Notes: a model not told the origin generated them from the letters alone. DNA of 64,000 nucleotides from JBGSMF01 sp964651475 (GCA_964651475.1 CAZYXV010000005.1:62001-126000); one strand, 5' to 3'. Shown: positions 33,999 to 43,995, counted from the stretch's first letter. A program made the numbers and translations.

Positions 33999-35426
33999 CT
34001 AAAGGTTTCCTAAAGAAACGCCGGGATTGTTGTGAGGTAAAGTAAAGGTAACCTTGGCGCCTTGCCCTGGCCAGCTTTCGACTGCGATCTGCCCGCCGTG
34101 CGCGTTAATGATCTCGCGGCAAATAGCCAGCCCCAGCCCCATGCCGCGCTTTTCGGGCGGGCGCGACTGGCCGCTGTAGAATTGCTGAAAGATGTGCGGC
34201 AATTCGTCCGGCGCAATGCCTGCGCCCGTGTCGGCCACAGTTATCCAAACACCTTGTTCGCTTCTGCCTGCCGAAATAGTGACGCGCCCGCCGCGCGGTG
34301 TGAATTTGCAGGCGTTATCCAGCAAATTCGTCAAGACCTGGATCAGGCGATCTTCGTCGGCGCACAGGCGCGGAAGAGTGTGGGGTATCTCGACGGCGAG
34401 CGCAAGCCCCAACTGCGCCGCGACGGGTTCAAAATTCGCCGCGCAGGCGCGAATGACGCGCTCGATTGCCATCTCGGCGCGGTTCAATTGCAGCGGGCGC
34501 AGCGCCAGCTTGTGCATGCCCTGTAACGTCCCAATCAACCGTTCCAGCCGCGCTAATTCTTGTTCAATGCCGCCCAGTAAAGCCTCACGGACTTCGATCT
34601 CCATATCTGCACCATCGCGCAGCGTCTCCACAGCGGCTTGCATCCCGGTGATGGGCCGCGCCAGCTCGTGAACGATTGCGGCCAGTTGCCTTTCGCGCGC
34701 TTGCTCGGCCTCTTGCAGGCGCGCCGCCATTTGATTAAAGCTGCGCGCCAACGCGCCGACTTCGTCGTGGCCGCGTTCGGTCACCCGCGCGCGATAATCG
34801 CCGGCCGCAATGCCCTGCGCGCTTTCGTTTAGCTGGCGCAGCGGCCCGGTGATGGTAGTGGCCAGTCCCAACCCAAGGCCCAGCCCCAGCAGGATTGTCA
34901 ACACAACGCCTCCCAGGACCAGCCACTGCAAGCGGCTGAATTGGGCGCGCAAGTCATTCACCCCGTATGACAGCCGGAAGGCCCCAACGATGGCGCCCTC
35001 ACGCCGCAGCGGCAGGACGACGTAAGCAACCTCGCTGGTAAAGCCCGGCCCAATGCCTTGCGCGGTTTCACCGCGCAGCGATTTTTCTACTGCCGCATCG
35101 CTGTAGCGCGTTCCAATGCGCTCGGCGTCGGCGGCATCGGTTGAAGCGAGAATGATGCTCTCCTTTGATAGAATGACTACGCGCGCGTCCGTCAGATGCG
35201 CCGCCCCGCTCAGAAAATCGTTCATAGCCTGGTGATTTTCTACCAGGTCGGGGTTTTGCTCTACCAGGTTAGACAACAGGTTTGCCTGGTAGGTCAATTG
35301 CTGGAGCAGGCTGGCCGAAAAAAACTCTTCTAAAACGTAGAAAAGGTACAAGCTGAGAATCGGTATAAGAAGAAGAATGGGCAAAATATGGCTGGCCGCC
35401 AACTTGGCGCGCAGGCTACGCATCAT
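33999..35426 (-). CDS. membrane sensor histidine kinase (HAMP-HisKA-HATPase)
   Basis: A 475-residue inner-membrane kinase. Two membrane helices (about 12-32 and 168-190) bracket an extracytoplasmic sensor of about 130 residues. Then come HAMP (to about 245), HisKA with phospho-acceptor His in IVHELARPITG, and HATPase_c with N-box LLDNACKFT, G1 DTGAGI and G2 GMGLGLAI. Its start overlaps the stop of the response regulator gene (ATGA), so both are made together and form one two-component system. Confidence 0.94.
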   Translation of the reverse strand: MMRSLRAKLAASHILPILLLIPILSLYLFYVLEEFFSASLLQQLTYQANLLSNLVEQNPDLVENHQAMNDFLSGAAHLTDARVVILSKESIILASTDAADAERIGTRYSDAAVEKSLRGETAQGIGPGFTSEVAYVVLPLRREGAIVGAFRLSYGVNDLRAQFSRLQWLVLGGVVLTILLGLGLGLGLATTITGPLRQLNESAQGIAAGDYRARVTERGHDEVGALARSFNQMAARLQEAEQARERQLAAIVHELARPITGMQAAVETLRDGADMEIEVREALLGGIEQELARLERLIGTLQGMHKLALRPLQLNRAEMAIERVIRACAANFEPVAAQLGLALAVEIPHTLPRLCADEDRLIQVLTNLLDNACKFTPRGGRVTISAGRSEQGVWITVADTGAGIAPDELPHIFQQFYSGQSRPPEKRGMGLGLAICREIINAHGGQIAVESWPGQGAKVTFTLPHNNPGVSLGNL

Positions 35427-36118
35427 TCCGCTTCCCCTCCCGCGAATTTATAGCCCACCCCGCGCACGGTTTGAATGTAGCGCGGCTGGCGCGGGTCAAG
35501 CTCGATGCGCTCGCGCAGCCAGCCAATGTGGACGTACAAGACTTGCACTGCGCCCGCGTACTCGTCGCCCCACACAGCATCAAGAAGATAATTGGTCGAA
35601 AGCACTGTGCCGGCGTTTGCCATCAGCAAGCGCAACAGCTCAAATTCTTTGGGCGGCAGGTCCACCGGCTGGCCGCGCACGCGCACCTGGTGCGCTTTGG
35701 GGTCAAGCCATACGTCGCCAGCGGTAAGCGCTTCTGCCGGCGTTTGAGTGAGAGGGCGGCTGGCGCGCCGCAAGATGACGCGAATGCGTGTCAAGAGTTC
35801 CCTCATCCCAAATGGCTTGGTGACGTAATCCTCCGCGCCCACTTCTAGCCCGACGACGATATCACCTTCCCGGTCGCGCCCGCTGAGAAACAGGATGGGC
35901 ACTTGCATCTCGCGCTGAAGCGTGCGCGCCACATCCAGGCCGTCGCGGTCAGGCAGGCCAATATCGAGCACGATCAAGTCGGGCCGGTCGCGCCGCGCAA
36001 AAAACAGCGCCTCTTCGCCCGTCTCGGCGCTCGTCACCGTATAGCCTTCGCGTTCCAGGCGATATTTCAAGCTGCGCCGCAGCAGTTCATCGTCGTCTAC
36101 GATCAATAGTTTGGTCAT
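35423..36118 (-). CDS. OmpR/PhoB-family response regulator
   Basis: A 231-residue regulator: receiver domain with DDDE acidic cluster, phospho-Asp in LIVLDIGLP and Lys in YVTKPFG, then a winged-helix DNA-binding domain (VDLPPKEFELLRLLM...VQVLYVHIGWLRERIE...IQTVRGVGYKF). It is the partner of the HAMP kinase next to it. No Shine-Dalgarno is seen before the ATG, and a TGATAAAAT extended -10 ends only 14 bases upstream, so the transcript may be almost leaderless. Confidence 0.95.
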   Translation of the reverse strand: MTKLLIVDDDELLRRSLKYRLEREGYTVTSAETGEEALFFARRDRPDLIVLDIGLPDRDGLDVARTLQREMQVPILFLSGRDREGDIVVGLEVGAEDYVTKPFGMRELLTRIRVILRRASRPLTQTPAEALTAGDVWLDPKAHQVRVRGQPVDLPPKEFELLRLLMANAGTVLSTNYLLDAVWGDEYAGAVQVLYVHIGWLRERIELDPRQPRYIQTVRGVGYKFAGGEAE

Positions 36119-36131
36119 TGGACTCGGATGT

Positions 36132-36140
36132 ATTTTATCA
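36132..36140 (-). promoter_or_regulatory. candidate extended -10 promoter of the two-component operon
   Basis: Minus-strand TGATAAAAT. The expected start of transcription (near 36125) lies about seven bases from the ATG of the response regulator. Confidence 0.5.
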
Positions 36141-36183
36141 TAACTCGGCCCGATGGACTTTGGGCCCCCAACTCGTCTGCAAA

Positions 36184-36240
36184 TTTGACGAATCTTGTGA
36201 GGGAGCTATGCCAGTTTGCCACGCTGTTTTAGGGTTAGGG
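36184..36240 (+). pseudogene. remnant of the 5' end of a PadR-family gene (copy A)
   Basis: TTTGACGAATCT, then TGAGGGAGCTATGCCAGTT and CACGCTGTTTTAGG, recur at 46929-47000 in the same order (copy B has 22 more bases between the first two blocks). The ATG at 36208 reads MPVCHAVLGL, matching the start of the PadR fragment MPVRHAVLGL of copy B, and then loses the similarity. The rest of the 299-base gap (36241-36417) shows only the GAGGAGG ribosome site of the next gene. Confidence 0.6.
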
Positions 36241-36417
36241 ATGCGGAAGAAAATAATCATTCCAATGTCGCCGCGTAGGAGCGCCTTTAGCTGCTGTGAG
36301 GCTCACTCAATAATCAGCAAACCATCCGCGCGCACTTGCTGGAAGTGCAAAATTCCAGTACACTCTTGATGAGGGAATTGTTCACGTTTCTGATGGCTTG
36401 CTTGAGGAGGTGTAAGA

Positions 36418-39400
36418 ATGAGTCAGAGGAACGTCTTGCACAGTGTCGGCATGGTGATGTGGCTGCTCTTGCTTGCGTCTGGTTCGTCGGCGACGCCTCC
36501 TGTTGCTGCCGCGCCGGAAGCGCCTGCGCAACTCTTCGTCGTCAACACGGGGTTGGATTACGAGGACTGCAACCCGGGCAACGGTGTCTGCGATCCGGGA
36601 ACGTGGGATGCCCAGCACACTGTCTGTACACCTGCGCCTGGCATCTGCACCTTACGCGCGGCTATTGAGGAAGCCAACGCTGGCGCGGGCGCGGACGAAA
36701 TTGTCTTCAGCTTTGTCGCGCAACCGATCCGCCCGCTCACAGCGTTGCCGTACATCACCGACGCAATGACCATCAATGGCATTGACCAGGGCCACGGCGG
36801 GTCGGTGCGGCTGGATGGCGCGCTTGCCCCGGCGGGTACGAACGGTCTGCACCTGTGGACCTCCAACAGCACCATCCGGGGGATGACGATCACCGGCTTC
36901 AAGGGCGATGGGACGCTCAACGGCTGCGGCATCGCCGTGGATGGCGACAACAACGTCATCGAGGGCAACTTCCTGGGCACCAACGCCGCCGGAGACAGCG
37001 GTCTGGGCAACGGGAATAGCGGCGTTATCGTTGTTGACGGCGCGGACAACAACCGCATCGGTGGGACGACGCCAGCGCAGCGCAACGTGATTTCCTGGAA
37101 TAGTGGGCACGGCATTCAGATTGGCAACGCGGTCAACAATGTGGGCGCATCCGGCAACCGCATCATCGGCAACTACATCGGCGTCGCGCCTGACGGAGAA
37201 ACCATGCTGAGCAATGGCTGGACCGGCGTCGCCGTTTTCTACCCCACATCGACCAACAACCAGATCGGCGGGACGGAGGCCGGCGAGCGCAACGTCATCG
37301 CCGGGAATGGGCAGCACGGCATTGGCATGGATCAGGGGACGAGTGGCAACCTCGTTTTGGGAAACTACATCGGCACCAACGTCAGTGGCACAGTAGAATT
37401 GCCTAACGCTGTCGTAGGCGTCCTCATGCACCAGGCGTCGAACAACACCGTGGGTGGGGTGACCGCTGCTGCGCGGAACATCATCGCCGCGAGTGGCCGC
37501 AGCGGGGTGGAGATCTCCGATTTGCCGTATGGGGCGCTGGCAGTCAACAACGCCGCCGTCGCCACGGAATCGCTGGTCAGCTACGGAGTGCAGCGTGCGG
37601 GAGAGCCTGCTGTTCTGGTCGCAGCGCCCACGGCGCTCACAGCCCCCGCCGACGGCAACATCATTCAGGGCAACTACATCGGCCTGGATGTGAGTGGGAC
37701 GCAGCCGTTCTACAATTCAGGCAACGGCGTCATCATTCACAACGGCTCGTACAACCAAATCGGGGGGGCGACGGCGGGTGCGGGCAACGTCATCGCCGCG
37801 AACCGGGGGCACGGCATTCTGATTCAGGCCGTCAGCGGCTACACGGCGACCGCCAACCTCGTCCAGGGCAACCTCATTGGCCTGGACGCGACTGGATTGA
37901 CGCCGCTTCCCAATAGCAACAACGGCGTGGCAATCTACAATGCTTCACAGAATACCATCGGCGGAACGACGGCTGGCGCGCGCAACATCATCGCCGGGAA
38001 CGCCGGGAACGGCGTCGAAATCCAGGCGGGTGAGGGCGGTGCGGCGGAAGGCAACCACGTGCAGGGCAATCTCATCGGCCTGAACGCGAGTGGTATGGCC
38101 CTGGCCCCCAACCGTGCCAGCGGCGTGATGATTTACGACGCCTCGCAGAACATCATCGGCGGGACGGAAGAAGGGGCGGGCAACATCATCGCCGGCAACG
38201 GTCAGAATGGCGTCACCATTCAGGTTGTCAGTGGGACGGCGCTGAGCAACACCGTCCAGGGCAACCTCATCGGCACGTACCAGGACGGCAGCTTTAGCGA
38301 CCCGGACCAAGTCCCCGGCAGCGGCGACGATCCCGGCAATGGTATGGTGGGCGTGGGCCTCTACGGCGCGTCCAGTACGCAAATCGGCGGCGCGACCCTG
38401 GCCGCGCGCAACATTATCGCCGGCAATCGAGACGGCGGAATGTATGTGTTTTACCCCGGCGCGACCGGCAACCAGATTCAGGGCAACTTCATCGGGCTGT
38501 TGGCCGACCAGATGCCGGCCGGCAATGGCGGAATGGGGATCGGGATTTCGGCAGGATCGCGCAACCTGATCGGCGGGACAGGCGCGGCAACCAACACCAT
38601 CGCCTTCAACGCCAGTGTGGGCGTGATCATCGTGGACAACGCTATCAGCAACACGCTCCAGGGCAACACCATCTACCTCAACGCCGGGCGTCCCGTGGAT
38701 CTGGACAACGACGGCCTCACCCCCAACGACCTCGGCGACGCGGACACAGGCGCGAATCAGCGCCAGAACTTTCCCACCATTCTGGCTGTGAAAGACAAGG
38801 TGGTGACGGGCACGCTTTCCAGCGCGCCGAACACGACCTACCGTGTGGAATTCTTCGCCTACGAAGTCTGCAGCTTTGCGCGCGAGTTCCTGGTGGGCTA
38901 TGGCGACGGCGAGGCGTATCTCACGTTCAAGAACGTCACCACCGACGCGCAGGGCAACGTGGCATTCACCGTCACGCTGGCGAATGCGCTCCCGGCGGGT
39001 TACACCGTCGCTGCCACCGCCACCGACCCGGCCGGCAACACGTCAGAGTTCTCCAACTCGCCGTACAAGCTGCGCGTGTCCATCTCTGCCTTTGCACCGG
39101 GAACGGTCTTTACGCATACTGTGCTGCTCTACTCGATTTTGGATGAAGGGCAGGCGCCGGTGTTGGCAAGTTGCCTCGATCCCCTGGATTTGTACATCGT
39201 GGTGAACAACGACCGGGCCAATCCCAGCAAAATGGAGAATGACGGGAGGAATCTGGCCGACAGGGCGAATGCTGACTTCAACGCCAATGATGTGCATCAT
39301 TCGCTTTGGTTTACGCCGACGCAAAATATCACCTACACACTAGACCTGTACGTCGTGGCGACCGGACGGCCCTTTGACGAGGCTGTGCTCAGCGACCGCG

Positions 39401-42400
39401 TGCAGTTGACGCCGCAACTGAAGCCCAAGTTGGTGGTGCTGACCGATCTCGGCGGGTTGTTCAGCGAATTCAACAAGACCAGAGCCAACTCGGCGCGCGC
39501 GGACGCAAACGGCAACCTCATCCGGGACCATTACGAAGCCGTGGAACGCATCCGGCGTTACGCTGCTGACCATCAAGGGGTGGTGGTGGATGTGCGGCAG
39601 ACTGCGTATTCCTTCGACTGGACCTATTCCACGCTCTTCTCGCGCAGCAGAATGGGATCGGAAATCGACGCATGGTTGCATACGCTCTCGCCGTTAACGT
39701 CCCTCAAACACATCGCCATCATCGGCGACGACGCTGTGGTCCCGTTCTATCGCTTTGCTGACCCACAGCCCTCGGATGAACGCTGCTATTTGATGGATCC
39801 CGATGCGGACGGCAATCGGTGTCAAATCAGCGTCAGCCACAATGTGGCGACGGTGCTGGATACACAGGAAAACTATATCATGACCGATGTTCCCTACAGC
39901 ACCCGCGCCGCAACCACGCCATTCGCGCCGGACGTGGACTGGAACCTGGGACGCATTTTCGCTTCCGCTCCGCTGACCCTCGTTGCCATGATTGACGGCT
40001 ACGAGAAACCGGCAGTGGTGGGACCGATGACCGGCTCGGCGTTTACCTTCAACATCGCCAACGAATTGAGGCCGGATGGCACGGTAAAATTAAACTGGCA
40101 AAATAACACACGGACAATCGTGGAGTCGATTCGTGATTTTGGGTATAACATTCCGACTTTTTCAACGGCAAACCGCGGCAAGCCACGCTATCGGATGTGG
40201 TGGGACTCGACAGCGACAGGCCCCTGGCGCCCTGTGAGCGTGCGTTTTTCAATGGACAACCCGGCTTCTGGTCCTCGGCTGACCGTGCTCAATTCTCATG
40301 CCAGGCATTACTATAACACCACACCGTTTCCCAACCAGAAATTCACCAGCCAATTCCTGGACGGGTTGGCGTTATTCCCCGGTTCAGTCTTCGTCAACCT
40401 GGGATGTCATGCCGGATACTCCACCAACCACGACGCGACCGTTGACCCCACCCTGTGGAATTATTACGCGGATGCCCTGGTGCGCGCGGCGTTGGAACGA
40501 AACATCACCTATCACGCTTCTACGACCTACGGGCAGACCACGTCCGGCGCTGAAATGCGTTTCAACGACCGGGTTCACTACCAATTCCTGCGCTTCCTGT
40601 TTTCCGGCGCTGCCACCACCGGGGAGGCCCACCGCCGGGCGATACGCACCTACACCACCTATCATGCGGCCAAGGACTTCGAGGCGCGGGACGTCATCGG
40701 CATCTACGGCACCGAGATGTACGGCTTGCCCACCCAGCCCATTCGACGGAAACCGGGCGCTGTGACCGTGCAACAGCTTGCCGCCGTACCCACCGCGCCG
40801 ACCGCGCCGCAAGCCACCGGCACGCTTACCGCCAGCTTCGACATACCCGTCTTCCGCATCACACCTCAAGGCGCTGCCACGCGCTTCGAAATCCCGCACG
40901 ACGGCGAGATGACCGGCGTGGGCAGCGGGCCGCTCGTGCCGGTGCTGGCGCGTTCGTTCTACTTCCCCGCCGGGACGACCGGCCTGAACGTGACGCTTGT
41001 CGCCAGCGACACTGCGCTGTATCCCCAGGCGGTTCAACTGCCGCTACAACAGGCCGGCGACCGCACCTGGGGCGTCGAGACGGTGCCGTTCACCGGCACG
41101 GCGCTCTATCCCGCCGAATTTTTCTGGACGGCGGTTTATTCCGACGCGCGCGGCGTGCACCTGACCCTGAGCGCCATCCCGCTGCGTTATGATCCGCTCA
41201 CCGGGCAGGTGACGCTCTATCATCACCTGGAATTTCAGGTTGACTATGACCTGCCGGGCGGCGGAACGTTTGCCCCTACGGTAGCGCCGGACATCACCGC
41301 CCTCAGCATCAACGGCGGCGCGCCGGTTGAGGTTGACCAGGCCAGCCTTCCCATGTCGCTGACCGTGACCGTGGCTGAAGACGGACCGCTGACGCTGCGC
41401 TGGACTATCGAAGACGCGGGCGGTCAGCCCGTGCGGGGCGATCTGGAGGTTTTGACCCTGACGGCTGGCGTCAACGTCCTGGCCTGGGACACGGACAGCC
41501 TGGGCTGGCAGCCGGGGCCTAAAGTACTGCACGCGCAGCTTGAAGATGCCGAGGGTGTTGTCCTGGCGACCGCGCAGACGCCCTTCACCGCGCAGGGACA
41601 CAGCCTGGCTGTGAGCACCGACCAGTCGCTCTATGGCCCCGGCGCGACGCAGGCCATCGCGCGCGTGCAAGTGCGCGACACGAGCGGCGCGCTCGTTCCC
41701 GGCCTGAGCGGGGCGCTGGCAGTGTCCCTCGACGGCGTCGCGCAGTCCCTCGTCTGGCAGGGCAATGGTATCTACACGGCGACGTTGGATGTGGCGGCGC
41801 TGGCAGCTATCAGCCACACCCTGGAGGTGGCGCTCCCCGGCGGCCCAGCGGATGCGGCATCGTTCAGCGTGGATCGTACCGCGCCCACCGCGACCTTGAG
41901 CAGCCCGGAGATCGTCTATGCTCCAGAGGGGATTCCTGTCGCCATTAACGGCGACGACGACTTGAGCGGCGTGGCCTACTACCGGCTGCACTATCGCGTG
42001 GGCGAGACCGGCGCCTGGACCGACTGGCTCACCCGCGAAACCGCGTGGAATTACGATCTGGGCGCGCCCGCCGACCTGATGCCGGTTTTCGGTCCAACGG
42101 AACCGATTGCCCTCGTGGGAGGTACCACGTACTACTTCCGCGTCCAAGCCGTAGATTGGGCCGGCAACGTCGAGACGCTGCACGCCGATGCCGACACCTG
42201 GACGACGTACATCCAACCCAAGTACGTCTATCTGCCCCTTGTGCTGCGCGCCTATGATGCCAGTGTTGTCCCGGTGACCAACCGCTACGTCAAACGCTAC
42301 GGTACAGATGCAGGCGAATGTCTCACGCCTGCCACGGCCTGCGGAACGATCCAGTATGCCGTGGATGTGGCGTTGGACGGCGACGTGATTGCCATCGCCG

Positions 42401-43995
42401 GGTATGCGGACGCCTACACTCTCGAAAATCCGGGCGGCGACCCGCGTTATACGTATTGGCAGACGAGCTACCGGCCAAAGCCCGATGGTTACTACGGCCC
42501 GGATAGCGTGGCGCAGGTCGTGTTGGTGAACAAGTCGCTCACGCTGCGCGGTGGTTACACGGAGGATTTCAAGACGCGCGATCCGGCGCTCTACAAGACG
42601 GTGCTGCGTCCCGGCCTCTCCGGTGGAGCGGGACGCGGCATCCTCATCGCGCCGTTCGTCGCCGTGACCCTGGAAGACCTCTATATCCTCGAAGGGAATG
42701 CGACCGGACTGGGCGGCGCGTATCACAGCACCTACGGCTCCTTTGACGCGGGCGGCGGGGTTCATGCGCTCGGCGTCAGCTACCGGCAGGACGCGCTTGT
42801 CATCCGCACCTGCGTCATCGCCGGAAGCCGGGCGTCCACCTGGGACTACGCCGAAGGCGGCGGCGTCTACATCGAAAATCGCTCCGGCGCACAGCTCATC
42901 GGCAACGCCGTCTACAGCAACACCGCCACCGGCGGTGAAGGCCAGGGTGGGGGGATTATGGTGCGCGGCGGCGCGGGCGTGCAACTGGAAGCCAACACGA
43001 TTGTCTCCAACACCGGCTCGGTCTACGGCAATTTCCAGGGCGGCGGAGTGTGTTTGTTCGGGCTGACCAGTCCTGTCATTCAGGGGAACACCATCGCCGC
43101 CAACGTCGGTACTGAAGAGGGCGCGCGCGTCCTGGGCGGCGGGTTGTACATGGACAGCGTGACCGGCGCGGTCATCAGCGGCAATATCATCCGCGACAAC
43201 ATCGGCGGCGGCTATGAGCTCGGCGCGGGCGGCGGGTTGAGCATGTATCAGAGCCAGAATATCACCTTGCGCGGCAACACCATCGTCGGCAACATCGCCG
43301 CGTACGCCGACGCAACGGGCACTTCCAGCAGCGGCGGCGGCGTGCGCGTCTCTGGGGGGTGCGCCAACATCGTGCTGGAAAACAACATTATTGCCCGCAA
43401 CCAGTCGCCTTACGCGGGCAGCGGCCTGCTCTTCGTCCCGAACAGCGGCGAGACCCTCATGGTTACGCTGCGGCACAACACCATCGCGGATAACCGGTTG
43501 AGCGAATCGGCGAATCGGCGAATCAGCGAATGGCAAATGGTAAATGGCGCACCGGTTGATCAGCGCCTTTGCGAACTGGGGGACAATGCTCTACTCCTTA
43601 CTCCTTACTCCCTACTCCCTACTCCGTACTTTCCACTCCTCGCCGTTCCCCAGGAATCCCAGGGCATCATGACGGTCTATAACGTGACGCTGAACGCGGT
43701 CAATACCATCATCGCGGGGCACACGCGCGGGGTGTTTGAGTTGTATCCGGGCGAGGGGACGCTTACCCTCGATCATACACTCTGGCACGCCAACACTACC
43801 GATGCCGATCCGACGGTGACGCGCACGGCGGATCGCGCGGGCGACCCGGCCTTCGTCAACCCGGTTGGCAGCGATTATCACATCGGTGCGACCTCGGCGG
43901 CGCGGGATGCGGGCGCGAGCGCGGGTGTGGCGGCGGACATTGACGGCGACGCGCGCGACGCACTGCCCGATATTGGTGCGGACGAGTACAAGTGA
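36418..43995 (+). CDS. giant secreted protein: beta-helix, gingipain-like C25 protease, second beta-helix
   Basis: 2525 residues with a signal peptide (about 1-32). A CSLREA-type domain (about 40-97; ICTLRAAIEEANA) opens a right-handed parallel beta-helix to about residue 760, built on units such as ARNVIAGNGQHGI and NYIGTNVSGT. Residues about 1000-1480 resemble peptidase C25 (gingipain): LKHIAIIGDDAVVPFYRF, candidate His1294 (VLNSHARH) and Cys1330 (LGCHAGYS), 36 apart as in gingipains. Ig/FN3-like modules follow. YVYLPLVLR stands inside at 1936-1944, and a second beta-helix runs to the end. GAGGAGG precedes the ATG. Probably a surface protease-adhesin. Tandem 8- and 7-base repeats interrupt codons about 2360-2410. 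Confidence 0.88.
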   Translation: MSQRNVLHSVGMVMWLLLLASGSSATPPVAAAPEAPAQLFVVNTGLDYEDCNPGNGVCDPGTWDAQHTVCTPAPGICTLRAAIEEANAGAGADEIVFSFVAQPIRPLTALPYITDAMTINGIDQGHGGSVRLDGALAPAGTNGLHLWTSNSTIRGMTITGFKGDGTLNGCGIAVDGDNNVIEGNFLGTNAAGDSGLGNGNSGVIVVDGADNNRIGGTTPAQRNVISWNSGHGIQIGNAVNNVGASGNRIIGNYIGVAPDGETMLSNGWTGVAVFYPTSTNNQIGGTEAGERNVIAGNGQHGIGMDQGTSGNLVLGNYIGTNVSGTVELPNAVVGVLMHQASNNTVGGVTAAARNIIAASGRSGVEISDLPYGALAVNNAAVATESLVSYGVQRAGEPAVLVAAPTALTAPADGNIIQGNYIGLDVSGTQPFYNSGNGVIIHNGSYNQIGGATAGAGNVIAANRGHGILIQAVSGYTATANLVQGNLIGLDATGLTPLPNSNNGVAIYNASQNTIGGTTAGARNIIAGNAGNGVEIQAGEGGAAEGNHVQGNLIGLNASGMALAPNRASGVMIYDASQNIIGGTEEGAGNIIAGNGQNGVTIQVVSGTALSNTVQGNLIGTYQDGSFSDPDQVPGSGDDPGNGMVGVGLYGASSTQIGGATLAARNIIAGNRDGGMYVFYPGATGNQIQGNFIGLLADQMPAGNGGMGIGISAGSRNLIGGTGAATNTIAFNASVGVIIVDNAISNTLQGNTIYLNAGRPVDLDNDGLTPNDLGDADTGANQRQNFPTILAVKDKVVTGTLSSAPNTTYRVEFFAYEVCSFAREFLVGYGDGEAYLTFKNVTTDAQGNVAFTVTLANALPAGYTVAATATDPAGNTSEFSNSPYKLRVSISAFAPGTVFTHTVLLYSILDEGQAPVLASCLDPLDLYIVVNNDRANPSKMENDGRNLADRANADFNANDVHHSLWFTPTQNITYTLDLYVVATGRPFDEAVLSDRVQLTPQLKPKLVVLTDLGGLFSEFNKTRANSARADANGNLIRDHYEAVERIRRYAADHQGVVVDVRQTAYSFDWTYSTLFSRSRMGSEIDAWLHTLSPLTSLKHIAIIGDDAVVPFYRFADPQPSDERCYLMDPDADGNRCQISVSHNVATVLDTQENYIMTDVPYSTRAATTPFAPDVDWNLGRIFASAPLTLVAMIDGYEKPAVVGPMTGSAFTFNIANELRPDGTVKLNWQNNTRTIVESIRDFGYNIPTFSTANRGKPRYRMWWDSTATGPWRPVSVRFSMDNPASGPRLTVLNSHARHYYNTTPFPNQKFTSQFLDGLALFPGSVFVNLGCHAGYSTNHDATVDPTLWNYYADALVRAALERNITYHASTTYGQTTSGAEMRFNDRVHYQFLRFLFSGAATTGEAHRRAIRTYTTYHAAKDFEARDVIGIYGTEMYGLPTQPIRRKPGAVTVQQLAAVPTAPTAPQATGTLTASFDIPVFRITPQGAATRFEIPHDGEMTGVGSGPLVPVLARSFYFPAGTTGLNVTLVASDTALYPQAVQLPLQQAGDRTWGVETVPFTGTALYPAEFFWTAVYSDARGVHLTLSAIPLRYDPLTGQVTLYHHLEFQVDYDLPGGGTFAPTVAPDITALSINGGAPVEVDQASLPMSLTVTVAEDGPLTLRWTIEDAGGQPVRGDLEVLTLTAGVNVLAWDTDSLGWQPGPKVLHAQLEDAEGVVLATAQTPFTAQGHSLAVSTDQSLYGPGATQAIARVQVRDTSGALVPGLSGALAVSLDGVAQSLVWQGNGIYTATLDVAALAAISHTLEVALPGGPADAASFSVDRTAPTATLSSPEIVYAPEGIPVAINGDDDLSGVAYYRLHYRVGETGAWTDWLTRETAWNYDLGAPADLMPVFGPTEPIALVGGTTYYFRVQAVDWAGNVETLHADADTWTTYIQPKYVYLPLVLRAYDASVVPVTNRYVKRYGTDAGECLTPATACGTIQYAVDVALDGDVIAIAGYADAYTLENPGGDPRYTYWQTSYRPKPDGYYGPDSVAQVVLVNKSLTLRGGYTEDFKTRDPALYKTVLRPGLSGGAGRGILIAPFVAVTLEDLYILEGNATGLGGAYHSTYGSFDAGGGVHALGVSYRQDALVIRTCVIAGSRASTWDYAEGGGVYIENRSGAQLIGNAVYSNTATGGEGQGGGIMVRGGAGVQLEANTIVSNTGSVYGNFQGGGVCLFGLTSPVIQGNTIAANVGTEEGARVLGGGLYMDSVTGAVISGNIIRDNIGGGYELGAGGGLSMYQSQNITLRGNTIVGNIAAYADATGTSSSGGGVRVSGGCANIVLENNIIARNQSPYAGSGLLFVPNSGETLMVTLRHNTIADNRLSESANRRISEWQMVNGAPVDQRLCELGDNALLLTPYSLLPTPYFPLLAVPQESQGIMTVYNVTLNAVNTIIAGHTRGVFELYPGEGTLTLDHTLWHANTTDADPTVTRTADRAGDPAFVNPVGSDYHIGATSAARDAGASAGVAADIDGDARDALPDIGADEYK
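43502..43533 (+). repeat. four 8-base tandem repeats inside the giant gene
   Basis: GCGAATCG, GCGAATCG, GCGAATCA, GCGAATGG in a row. The encoded stretch (SESANRRISEW) breaks the beta-helix pattern. The unit is not a multiple of three, so a change in copy number would shift the frame. Confidence 0.8.
43592..43640 (+). repeat. seven 7-base tandem repeats inside the giant gene
   Basis: Units TACTCCT, TACTCCT, TACTCCC, TACTCCC, TACTCCG, TACTTTC and CACTCCT. They encode LLTPYSLLPTPYF-like sequence foreign to the beta-helix around it. The length is not a multiple of three per unit, so slippage would alter the last 120 or so codons. Confidence 0.8.

Noticed and set aside
36700..38700. CRISPR-like direct repeats in the beta-helix region
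   Set aside because: The repeats are coding, degenerate and periodic in protein units (NVIAGNxxHGI), as expected for a beta-helix.
41044..43536. Long minus-strand frame (830 codons) opposite the giant gene
   Set aside because: It mirrors codon bias of the real beta-helix gene on the other strand and shows no family features.
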